Source: Beta vulgaris subsp. vulgaris (lineage: Eukaryota; Streptophyta; Magnoliopsida; Caryophyllales; Amaranthaceae). Taken from it: a stretch of DNA of 64,000 bases. Of this stretch, positions 47,601-59,600 are shown piece after piece (within the stretch, counting starts at the first letter, position 1; every line of letters begins with the position of its first letter). The DNA lies in the NCBI RefSeq assembly GCF_026745355.1, contig NC_079206.1:32179456-32243455 (forward strand), in the 5' to 3' direction. Under the pieces are notes generated by a model. That model had not been told where the DNA came from. It did not search any database and saw only the letters and a list, made by a program, of their open reading frames with translations. The position numbers and the translations under genes were made by a program.

Positions 47601-50600
47601 TACTTGATCCTGAACTGCTTCTTTTAGCAAAGAAACCAATGTTAAGTGGCTCGCTTCTGCTCCTTCAAGTTGTCGGACACATTGCTGAAGTACATCTTCC
47701 TGCTCCTGCATCTGATCTGCTATTCCAGTCCCTGGTAGAATTCCTGATCAAAATTGGAAGATTGTCAGTGGAAGTACTCTGATTTTTCTCTCACAATATC
47801 ATGAAACTAAAAGGAAAGTTTATATAAATAAATAAATATTCAGAAGTTAGAGAAAAAGGGAACCACACAGCATCCATTGTTTGGGGTTTTTCTTTTTATT
47901 TTTAGAGGGGACTGGGAGAATAAGGCCCTGTTCTTTTCGGATGAGCTGAACCGAACTCAACTGAACTGAAATGAGCTCAGCTAAACTAGGCTAGAACTGT
48001 GAGAGGAAACTAGTCAAGTGAAGTGAGCTGAGCTGAGCTGAGCTAAGCTGAAACTATACCCAGAAAGAACAGGGCCTAAAAGGTATAGTTTGATGAGCTT
48101 GGAGGGAATCCAAGCTTTCTTAAATTTGTGATCAATTAACTCTAATAAATATGCTGAAGATTCTCTTGAAATATGTGGTATCAGTGGAAATTTTAGGGTT
48201 TCACATTGGGAAGATTTGGAAATATGCTATCGAAAGCTAAAAACTTGATTTTTGAGGTTTTTGATTCATGCTTTGGTGGATACAAATGAAGTACTCAAGG
48301 ATATCAATCCAACTTGCCAATTTGATCCAATTGATATATAATTCCTCTGCTCACTTACTTGTAACACTTCCCTTTTAGAGAGACTGTCAAATTACTTGCA
48401 ACACTACTACTTTTGGCATTGAGTTCTCTCTATCTCTCTTCATCAAATACGTCCATTTTTGTAGTAAAAACATTCCTAAGAGAACAATCCTTGCATGAAA
48501 AGTGGAATAGTAATCCATTTTAGTAAAGAGGTCCATTTTTAAAGATAAAACATGATAATCGTTTTTCCTCAAATAATCAGTAATCATCCTGGGCCCATAA
48601 GAAAAAAAATGTTTACAAATTAGCCAAGATGGATCACATTGGTTTAAAAGTGTTCTCACATTCTCATATAAGGATTGTTATCATGGGAACCAAGCCTATA
48701 TGTATAACTACTTGCCAAGCATTAAGAAATATCACCAGAAACTTCCTCTCCTGTACTAAAGAATAGAGGAACCACAAGACTATCTTCTAAACATTAACAC
48801 AGTAAAACAGTCTTTAAAGGAGTTTGAATCACAAAATCTCAAGTAGACACGAATAAAACGATCAATCTCAGAACAAGCAGGGTTATCATCAAAATTCAAT
48901 ATCCTCAATAGCTTACTAAAATTCTAACCCCACATTGCAATCCCAAGGCTTAGAGTAACAGGCAAAAATTGTACTACAATATGCAGAACACTCTTTTTGA
49001 CGGGATAAATATGCAGCACATTGGACAAGTGGAATTTGAAAAAAATGAAATTAAAGGCAGGTATAACCGCATGCACATCTAGCACCATGGCTGTGATCTC
49101 ATCATGGCCAAGTCATGGTAATTAATTAATACTACCTCCATTTCATAATACATGCACCATTTCTACATTGCACAAAAACCAAGGGTGAGCAGAGAGAGGG
49201 TTGTGATTGCATTTCGAACCCACGTGATTACGTCTAAAGGAGCAGATGTATTATGAGTTGAACTTCCATTCGCAAGTGGATCTCATCCAAAAGATGAGAA
49301 GAGAATGAATCACATAAGTTCAACATTAAATTCTATGCAAGAAAATTTATCCTCACTTATGGGGTCAAAACAACACATCAAAGTCCTAAAAATACATGAC
49401 TTATCCTGCCGTCATGTTTTTCGTTAACTATCATATTTAAAAAAAGATTGCAATTAACCTAATTAACCGATATAACCCCTAATTATCCTCACACTTATGT
49501 GGTCAAAACAACATCAAAGTCCTAATAACACATGGTACTTGGTTCGCGGTATGGTGCTCAGACCGGCGACTCAGTTCGGACGTTCCCAATCGCAGGACGA
49601 ACGCGTTCCAAATCGCCGAGGATCACAAACCAGTTCATGCATCCAAGCGAACCCTTTTGGCCAGAGTGATTGAAGGCTAAGTCGAAAATTTAGGGGAAAT
49701 TTTCAAAACCTAGATCTGCAATTAACCATATATTAAGCAATTGTTGAGCATAAAAATACGGGGCTATTGTTTGTATGAGTGTTTCGAGTATTTACTCATG
49801 CTTAATTTGCATTTTCTTTCGGTTTGAATTCTTTGGATGTTATTTAAATGGAGGAGCAGTGGAACAAAGCAGGGGAGAGGGATGAAGATGGAAGACACGG
49901 AGTGACAACTGAAGGCAACTCAAATTAATTTCTGGTTCATGGGCCCACTTCACAAAAAAAAATGTAAAACTTGAGTTTTGGGCTTTTGCCAATAGCGCGG
50001 TAGATGTAAGCTTGGGATCCTATTCCTCATTATCTTTAATTTATGATATTCTCATTTTGCCACATTAATTTCATTTTAAAAAATTATGATAAAAAATTTA
50101 TCCATCATACCCGATACACCACCCATCGTACCCAATACACCCATAGGTAGCGTACCCTATACCGTTCTCGCTCCCCGAATCGAACCGAATTTCGTACGGG
50201 TATCATTGCGTTAGTGGCACTTTGTTTTTATAAAACTGCCAGGGCACTTGATGCATATTTGTAAAACTCAGGGTACCTGGTAGAAAAATCCGTATTTTTT
50301 AACCCAAAAAAATAATTTTTTCAACATTGCTGGTAAAAGTGAAAAAAAAGGGCAGAGACAAAGTCTGACTATATGATAAACATGTTTATAGGAACACCTC
50401 CTTGGACCATATTAGATCAAAAGATTGAAATGAGGAAAACCAACAGAACTTCAAAGCACTTTCCAGCAAAAGAAATGTTCCTAGAGACCATAATCCATAA
50501 ACCCCCCCCCCCTCTCCCTTGTCTAGATCTGCAAGCCAAATCCCAGCATAGGACAACATCGTTGCTATTCCCCTTATCTATAACATAGAAAGTCTCTCAT

Positions 50601-53600
50601 ATGTCTCTCAAACTTGCACCCCTCACCAGAAACGATATCAAAGGAGAGACAAAAGTGAAAAAAATATCATTTAAACGAATCCCAGACAAATAAGAAAGAA
50701 GCAGATTTAAATGACACAAAATAAACAACTTCCACCTGTTTAAAGTCTTATATCTCTAGAGCATATAACCTATAAACATAATCCTTCTACAGTTATCCTG
50801 AAGGAAACCCAAGACAGCAAAGTGAAAAACTCAAAGCACAAAAACTATCAAAGACCAGAATATCAAAAATAGAGAGAAGGGGGGGGGGGGGAGGGGCATC
50901 AATTCCCATAATGCTAGTTTAAATAAAAGTGAGCAAAATCAGATGCCTCTGGGAGTGGACATTTAACACATTATTAAACTTATGCAGACATCTGAAAGGA
51001 TCATATTCTAACAATTGATCCTTTCACTTGTCCCACTTCACAATGAGTTAATAAAACCACACTAAATATTGGCGACAACTATAATTGCAACATCTTGATC
51101 ATAGAGTGCAACATTTCCCCAATTTCCTGGAAATAGAAAAAATATGCGCTGAGGAGATAAAAAAAACTTGCACAGAGAAATAGGCAAATTCTAATAATGA
51201 TCAAGTAAGCTGACAATCCTAAAAGCACAGGTGGCTGCCATCAACATTCAAGTAACACTACTCTTCCTAATTCGCCGGTATCGCAAAGTGTGAGATTCAA
51301 GAAGCCACAAATCCACACACTAACATCTCCCAAGGAGAGATATTGCCCACATTTTGATCTATTCAGTGTTATAAATATCCCAAAGACCTTATCACCAAAA
51401 GAAGAAAAAACATGAAAAAGAGAAAGGCCAGAGAACGCACTGGAAATGTTTGAGCATAACGTATAGATTTATACATTATTCTTCTCCATCATAAATAACA
51501 GGTTATCCATAATATTTTAACCAAAAGTTCAGTCAAGTGATAGAGAATACAACAATGTGAATTTGGGAGAGAAGTCACAAGAGTCCTTAAACTGAGCAGA
51601 TTTTCAATCGAGCTCAATGCCCTAAAGGGATCCCTCAAAGGCCATCAAAACATAACTTAGATGTACCCACAAAGGGGTTGATGACATCACATAATTTCAT
51701 ATGAGGTCACCAGACATGCTTGGATCTGTAAAGTCTAATTCAACATTCCGCTCTAAGCAAATATAGCAACTATCCACATTTCCCATGCTTCTTCATTCCA
51801 CAAAAGTTTACTCTTTGAATTTTGAGTTCCAAAGGAGAACAAACCACATGCCTGGCCTATTTCTTGCAGATGAGATACAATCACCTTGAATCAAAATGTC
51901 AACTGTGCTCGCTAAGCAAGCTCCGGCCATATTACAGTAGTTGTATTAAGAAAGCTCCTTTGTGGCATTGGTGTGAAAACAAGTCACGCCATATTTTAGT
52001 AATTAAAAAAGCAGGAACCATGGACTTTGTTTCGAATGAGGATGGGAGAACGAAATGCAAGTATAACGTGCAGAACTTTTATGTTCTGCATGCCATCTAT
52101 TGATTTTCATATCCCTTTCTATTGCTTCTCCCTCGTCTTTTTCATTTCACCTGGCCACTGTAATAGAAAGAATCAGATTTACTTTCCCTCTTTCAATTTC
52201 CACCATACCCAACCTTAATCTTTCCCCCTCAAAAACCTTTTTCCACCCTGTTATAAACTTGGTTGAGAATAGCAGCAACTCAAACTTTTTCCACCCTGTT
52301 ATAAACTAGGTTGAGAGCAGCAGCAACTTAACTCACAATAGTGATAAGGGGGGGGGGGGGGGGGGGGGGAGGAAGAGGAGGAAGAGGAGGAGAAGGAGAA
52401 GATAGGGTCTCCCTTATAATGATGTAGATTCTCTCAATTTTCTGACTGCCTGCCTTTGACAAATGCTCCACCATTTATTTACTCCTGTTTTCTCTCTCTA
52501 CTGCAGATTTTCTAATGATTCTAGATTCTTCCTTGCCAGATGTCAGGGCAACTTTTACCCAACTTCACTATCAATGACCATCTTGACCTTTGGTTGTCTT
52601 TCTAGCATAAGTAAACTTGATGGGAGGATTGAGTTGGTGTGGGTGCATAACAACCCCCCCCAACCGTTTCCCTAAATACCCAAGCATGCAAGTATTTCAT
52701 TCTAGCATCATACTCTTAATTTCTCTCCCTCCATTGCACCCCCCACACCTATTATGTCTTCCTTCACAGCTATCTGTCATCTCACTTCAAGTATGGTTGA
52801 TCAAGGGTTTTATTTTAAAACCAATTGTTTATAAAATAAAATTTAATAATTATTCAGCTAATTTATATTTTATAATTGTCTATTTATAATATATTAATAA
52901 AATTAAGGTATTTGTTAAAAAGAACAACTTAGCCATAGGCTAAGAGGAAAAATAATATTTTAAGAAAAGAAAGTAGAACAGAAGAAGGAAAGGAGAGAAA
53001 GATAATAAAAAAGAAAAAACAAAAGAAAAGGACAAGTCACGTGGACTAGTGACAAAAAGAAAGAGAAAAAGAAAAGAAAAAGAAAAAGAAAAGATGAAGA
53101 GATAGAACAAGATCTAAGAGAGAGAAGAAGAGAAGCGAAGACTAAAGAGACAAAACACAGACCGGCGAGTTCGAAGTTTCGGCGGCGAGTTTGAAGTTCC
53201 GGTCGGTGAGTCAAGGTGAGTTATCGCCTTTTCCTCTTCTCCTCCGAGTGAACTTTGCCTGATCCGACACGTATTTCGCACTGGTGTCGGTGTTGGTGTC
53301 ATGTGGTACCGACTACGGTATATGGCAAAATTTGCAAAGTCCGGGTAACAGAGCTTAAGAGTCATTCTAATAATAATTATCAATGAGAGTTCAATTCTAT
53401 GTTGCACTAGCCTTATATGCACGCGATGTGTGTGAAAGTATATAACGTCCTACACAAGAATATACTACCTCCGTTTCTTTTTAATTTACTCACCACCTTG
53501 GGGGAAAACCGAGGACTAAATCCAAAAGTGAGACTGAAAACTGAAAAGATGGAGAAAGAAACTGTAAAGTGAAAGAGAAAAACTAAAATATTAAAAAAAC

Positions 53601-56600
53601 AAGTTGGACACAATTGCTGTGAGATGTGAGCTTTAGCAAAAAAAAAAGTAGGCATATACGAATCAAATCATACTATCAAGTATTACCCAGGAGGCCAGGA
53701 CACAAAACCTCAGCCGTTTCATTGTGGAACGGCCGCTTTGTAACGGATTTTACAGACCCGTTGAATACCGTTATAGAACGGTAAATTGGATTTCACACCA
53801 AACTCAGTGCGACGGCGATTATGTAACGGCGTAACAACGTTTGAAAACCGTTACAATTACGAAACGTCGGTTATTTGAAACGACCAGTTCTTTTCATCGA
53901 GGAAGAAGAAGAAGACGACGTAAGATCAACTAGATCTAGTTGAATTTTGGAAAAAAAAATGTTTTTGTTCAAATTAAATCTTACCTGCACAACTCGAATT
54001 CAAGTAAAATCCTTCATTTAATTTCATTAGGTTACTTCGAACTGAACCATAAATTGAAAACCCTAATTTCGAAGAAAAACTAATATATGATTGGCAGGTC
54101 ATGGCCGAGAATGCCGGCGAGTCAGGCGTTATATCTGCCACCGCCCTGCAATGGTTCTCTCTTTTTCTCTTACCGGCTGCTGCTCTTCTTTCGTTTTCTC
54201 TCTCTTCTTTTCTTTTTCACTTTTTCTGTTTTTTACTTCATATGCTTTTCTTCTTTTGAGGAAAACAGGGAAGGGTGGCGGTCAGTCAACAACTCTTTTT
54301 TTGTTTTAAAATAACTCATATTTTTTATTGCACTTTTTGTAAGAAAAGTTGCTACTGTTACGATTTATTTTCCATTTTACAATATTTTAATATAGTTTAA
54401 TATCAAAAGTATCTCAAATAGATTATTTATAACAGTTTTAGACATAATAGTGTAAAAAACTTTTAAAATGGAAAAACAAGCTTGAAAATTCAGCCGTGAT
54501 TTTTCAAAAAAAAAAAATCACCCCGCAACGGCGTAAAACATTCTATTTCACCGTTACAAGCCGTTTCCGCAACAATGCAACCGTGTTCTTTTTTTCCATA
54601 GTATTACCTCTTTCACGTATTTAAGTATCAAAGGACCTCAATTTCTTTTATATTTATCTAGAAATTTGGTCATAAAGCTTCAATAAGCAATCACCAATAA
54701 TTTCTAGTAAGCTGCAAGTGAAAAACGATTGTTCCCAGCATATGCTGTGAATCAAACTTAATAACAAGGGGACACAGCAAGATTAGCACCAAAAGAGGAA
54801 AGATATATGTTGTATTGCTAACTCATAGAAAGATTAACAATTACAACCCTCACTTTCGAGAGGTGAGGTCTCTCCAAAAGGGGTAAATTACTCTACTTAT
54901 TTCCTCCCTTCTAATTACATCCTCTGTGCTATATATAGAGTAATAATAACAGAAATATTCCCCACTCCCATCCTGCTCACACCCATAACAGAAAATAGCT
55001 AGGTGGCAACAATGTGTGAATTTCCTCTCTTGCCCCTTCTTACGTAAGAAATGAGTGGTCTACTGGATTGATTCTCAGCATTACTCGCCCCTCAAAGAGC
55101 CACCTTGTCCTCAAGGTGGAAGGAAGGAAATCTAGCATTGAGCAGAGTTAGATCTTCCCAGGTAGCTTCATATGCAGGTAAGTCTTTCCATTTAATGAGC
55201 ACTTCATTAAGTAGAGGTGAATGTGCAGGAGTGTATCTGACGTCCAACAAGGCTTCAGGTTCAGCCTCTAGGGTGTGTTGGCTGTGAGTTGGGGAGGAAT
55301 AGTGGGGGAAGCAGGTGAGGGTCCAATGGATGGCTTAAGTTGAAATACATGAAACACGGGATGGATTTTGGCCTCTGGTGGGAGGGCTAACTTGTAAGCT
55401 ACTCGGCCAATTTTTTGGAGGATAGGGAAAGGTCCATAGTAGCGTGGGGAGAGCTTTTCATTGAAGGTTTTGGCAAGGGATTTTTGGCGGTAGGGCTGAA
55501 GTCTCAAGTAAACATGGTCACCCACTTCCATGGACAGTTCACGCCTTTTGCCATCTTCAAAAAGGTTTATCTTGATTTGGGAGTGCAGAAGGTGAGCTTT
55601 CAGATCATCTAGAATGGCATCTCGCTCCAATAGTTGCTCCTCCAAAGAAGAGACAGCAGTTTGCCCAGGTTGAAATTTGATGAGTGTCGGGGGATCACGA
55701 CCATACAAGGCCTTGAAGGGAGTGCAATAAGCAGACGTGTGATAGCTGGTGTTATACCAAATCTCTGCCCAATGTAACCATTTCGCCCAAGTTTGACCAT
55801 CTGATTGCGGATGGTAAGCGGTACTGTGATGTAAAGCCGTGCCCTGGAGACGGAAAATTTCTTTCCAAAAGAGGCTGAGAAAAACTTTGTCCCGATCCGA
55901 TACAATAGAGGAGGGGGAACCATGAAGCCGAATTATTTCTTTTGAGAAAAGGGCAGCCACCATAGGAGTAGTATAAGGATGTTTGAGACCAATGAAGTGA
56001 GCAAATTTAGTGAGTCTATCCACTACGACCAGAATGCAATCATACCCGTGAGACTTGGGAAATCCTTCAACAAAATCCAGACTAATGTCTTCCCATACCT
56101 GTGAGGGAATGGGGAGAGGTTGCAGGAGGCCAGCTGGGCTGAGAGAAGAAGTTTTACTTTAATGACAAATATGACAAGCTTGCACATACTTACTGATGCC
56201 TCGTCGCATACCGGGCCAGAACCACTGGCTTGACAAGCTTTGGTAAGTCTTAAGTTCACCCGAATGTCCACCCAGGGGGAATCATGGAAATCATAGAGTA
56301 ACGATCTTACCAAAGGTGATGATTTAGGCAACACAATCCTTCCTTTATACAATAAGTGCCCCTGCTCCACAGTATATCCTTTAGGATGTGATTGCCCCTG
56401 TTGTATGGCGTGAGTGAGGTGAGAGATGAAGATTTAGGCAACACAATCCTTCCTTTATACAATAAGTGCCCCTGCTCCACAGTATATCCTTTAGGATGCG
56501 ATTGCCCCTGTTGTATGGCGTGAGTGAGGTGAGAGATGAAGGGATCCGCCGCCATCTGAGCATGGATCTTAGGCCATGGAATGTGGCAGGTAGTGACCAA

Positions 56601-59600
56601 GGCCCCCATTTCAGCAGAGAGGGATTGGCGAGAGAGAGCGTCGGCCATTGTGTTGGTGTTACCATCCCTATAAATGATATCGAACGTAAACCCCATGAGT
56701 TTACTAACCCATCTTTGATACTCCGGCCCTATTTCACGTTGCTCCATCAAAAATTTCAAGCTTTGCTGGTCGGTTTTAATTAAGAATTTCCGGCCAAGTA
56801 AATAGTGTTTCCATTTGAGAACAGCGAGCACTATAGCCATGAGCTCCTTTTCATAGATGGACTTCAATTTAGCACGAGGGCTAAGAGTTTGGCTAAAGTA
56901 GGCAATCGGGTGACCCTCTTGAGTAAGCACCGCACCCAAGCCAAAGCTAGAAGCGTCGGTTTCAACTGTGAACATTTGAGAAAAATCCGGAAGTGTGAGA
57001 GTGGGCACCGTTGTCATGGCATTTTTCAAGGCGACAAAGGCCGTATCAGCTTCCTCGTTCCATGAGAAGCTATCCTTGGGTTAAAGAGGATGCAATCTTA
57101 GCATAACCGGCAACAAATTTACGGTAATATCCCGTAAGGCCCAAGAAACCTCGGAGGGACTTGAGGTTAGCAGGTACAGGCCATTGGGTCATGGCCTTGA
57201 TTTTTTCCTGGTCAACAGAGACCCCTGCAGCAGTGATTATGTGACCCAAATAAGCAACCTCGTGTTTCCCGAAATCACACTTTTGAAGATTAGCAAAGAG
57301 TTGGTATTTGTGGAGTTGGTTTAAGGCAAGGGTGAGGTGTCTAATGTGGTTCTTGGGTGAGGGACTATAGATAAGGATATCATCAAATAATACAAGGACA
57401 AATTTTCGGAGAAAAGATTTGAAGGCATCGTTCATGAGGGATTGAAAGGTGGCCGGAGCATTGGTGAGGCCGAAAGGCATCACCAGAAATTCATAATGAC
57501 CTTGGTGGGTATGGAAGGCAGTTTTATGTTCATCCCCTCCTTCATTCAAATTTGATGATATCCGGATTTCAAGTCCAATTTGGTGAAAATAGTGGCCCCT
57601 TTGAGTTCATCCAATAATTCATCAATGACCGGTATCGGGTATTTATCTAGAATAGTGGCTTTGTTAAAGGCACGATAATCAACACAGAAACGCCATGAGT
57701 CGTCCTTCTTTTTCACTAGGAGGACCGGGCTAGAGAAAGGACTAGAAGAGGGGCATATAATTCCAGCTTGTAGCATGTCCTCAATGAGACGCTCGATCTC
57801 ATCTTTTTGAATCTGTGGATATCTATATGGACGAACACTAATGGGATCCGTACCACTTTTGAGCAGAATGGAGAGTTTGTGGCTACGCACCGGGGGCAGG
57901 CCACGGGGAAGGGTAAAAACAAATTTATTAGCTTGTATGATGGGTAAGAGGAAGGAAGGGGCATTGAGTAAAGGGTCTGGTTTCGGGTTTTAGGTAGTGT
58001 GTAGGAAAGATTGGTGCTCAATCAAATTAAGTTCCACAAGGAACCCACCATCTTCCTTAATCAATGTTCTCATCATGGATTTAAGAGAAACTAAGGTTCG
58101 ACCCAAAGAAGGATCACCCCTGAGAGTGACAAATTTATCTCCAATTTGGAATTTAAGAACCCGAGTCTTCCAGTTCGCTGTCATTGTGCCCAATTCTTCC
58201 AACCATTGTATGCCCAGTATAATATCAGAATTTCCCAAATTGAGAGGAAGGTAATTTTCAAAAATATCCATACCTTGCAATTGAATAGGAACAAACCTGC
58301 ATTCTCCCTGCACGGCCTCTCCCGTGCCCAACGTTACTCCGAAATTCTGGGTTAGACTTATGGGAAGTGACAACTTCTTTACCGTAGCAAGTGAGATGAA
58401 ATTATGTGTTGCACCTGGGTCCACCATTACCACCACATCTTGCCCATTAATCTGCCCCTTTATTTTAAGAGTTTTAGGTGCATTAATTCCTAAAACCGAA
58501 TTGAGAGAAATCTCACTTTGTATGCTCGGTGGAGCTCCTTCTTCCATCACAGAGAGCTCATGGGCTTCTTCTTCGTCCAAATCTTGAGTGAGGACACTTA
58601 ATTCGTGTCTCTTACAATGGTGCCCGACATTCCATTTTTCATCACAGCGAAAACAGAGTCCTTTGGCTCGTTTCTCTTGGTATTCTTGTTCGCTCAGCCG
58701 GCGAAGTTCGCCCACTGGCTGAGCCACCGGAATTGGGCTATTTCGCGGTGTTAGGGAGGAGGAGGAGGAGGTGGAAGATCTGGTTGGGTATAATAGTGGG
58801 GTTGGAGTGATGCGTGTTTGTGGGTAGTTTGAGGCGTGGTATTTTTCTGGTGGTAGGTGGGTGATGGGATAAAAGAGGGAAGGCTTTTTGTGGGGTTTGG
58901 GTTGTAAGTGGATTGTGGTGAGTATTGGGTTCGGTTTGGGCCGATCCATCCCTTTTTAGGTTGAGCCCATTTGGATTTCTCCTCAGCCCTTAAGGCTATC
59001 TCCATAGCACTTTCCAAGGTTCTAGGGTTTTGTAATATGACCTCAGCCCTCAAGCTTGGGTCCAGCCCGTTAAGAAATTGGCCCTTGGTCACTTCTTCTG
59101 GAATATCCCTGAGAGGAGCTAAGCTGAATAAACTTACGTTGATATTCTCTCACGTCCGCCTCTTGGTGGTTGCTCAGCCATTGTTCGTGCAAACTACCAT
59201 TTCCCGTTGGCCTAAAATGCTTCAATATCAACCCCTTTAATTCCTCCCACCGAAAAATCGGCCGCCGACCATCCTCCCACTGGAACCAAAGCAGAGCATC
59301 ACCCTCCAATGCGACCACCGCCGCTTCCACCTTCTCATTATCCTCCAAACGATATAATTTAAAGTACCTCTCCGCCCTCAAGATCCAACCATCTGGATTT
59401 TATTTAATTTCCGCGTGGGTTCGCACCTGCGTTTTCTGGTTGACCACCCAGAAACGGCTCTTCTTCATGAGTTCGCCTGAACGTCATGCTCGAAGTTTCA
59501 AGTTTGCTGTGAATCAAACTTAATAACAAGGGGACACAGCAAGATTAGCACCAAAAGAGGAAAGATATATGTTGTATTGCTAACTCATAGAAAGATTAAC

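Larger units (their letters stand above)
48080..53687. other. Intronic DNA without recognisable gene
   Basis: AT-rich intron sequence with homopolymers (G12 at 50880, G22 at 52348), a 48-bp tandem duplication, a purine-rich tract (52955-53160) and a one-sided Stowaway-like start near 53465 (CTACCTCCGTTTCTTTTTAA). A degenerate Stowaway-like pair may occur at 49133-49260. ORFs here are short, lack similarity and overlap low-complexity sequence. Confidence 0.55.

Noticed and set aside
49123..49265. A Stowaway MITE with ends near CTACCTCCATTTCATAATACATGC and GCAGATGTATTATGAGTTGAACTTCC
   Set aside because: Only the inner words pair, the terminal bases and TA duplications are not convincing.
53465..53650. 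A complete Stowaway MITE starting CTACCTCCGTTTC
   Set aside because: No mirrored right end was found; at most it is a truncated copy.
52960..53655. Minus-strand ORFs rich in Ser/Leu/Phe
   Set aside because: They come from the purine-rich tract and lack any domain or splice context.
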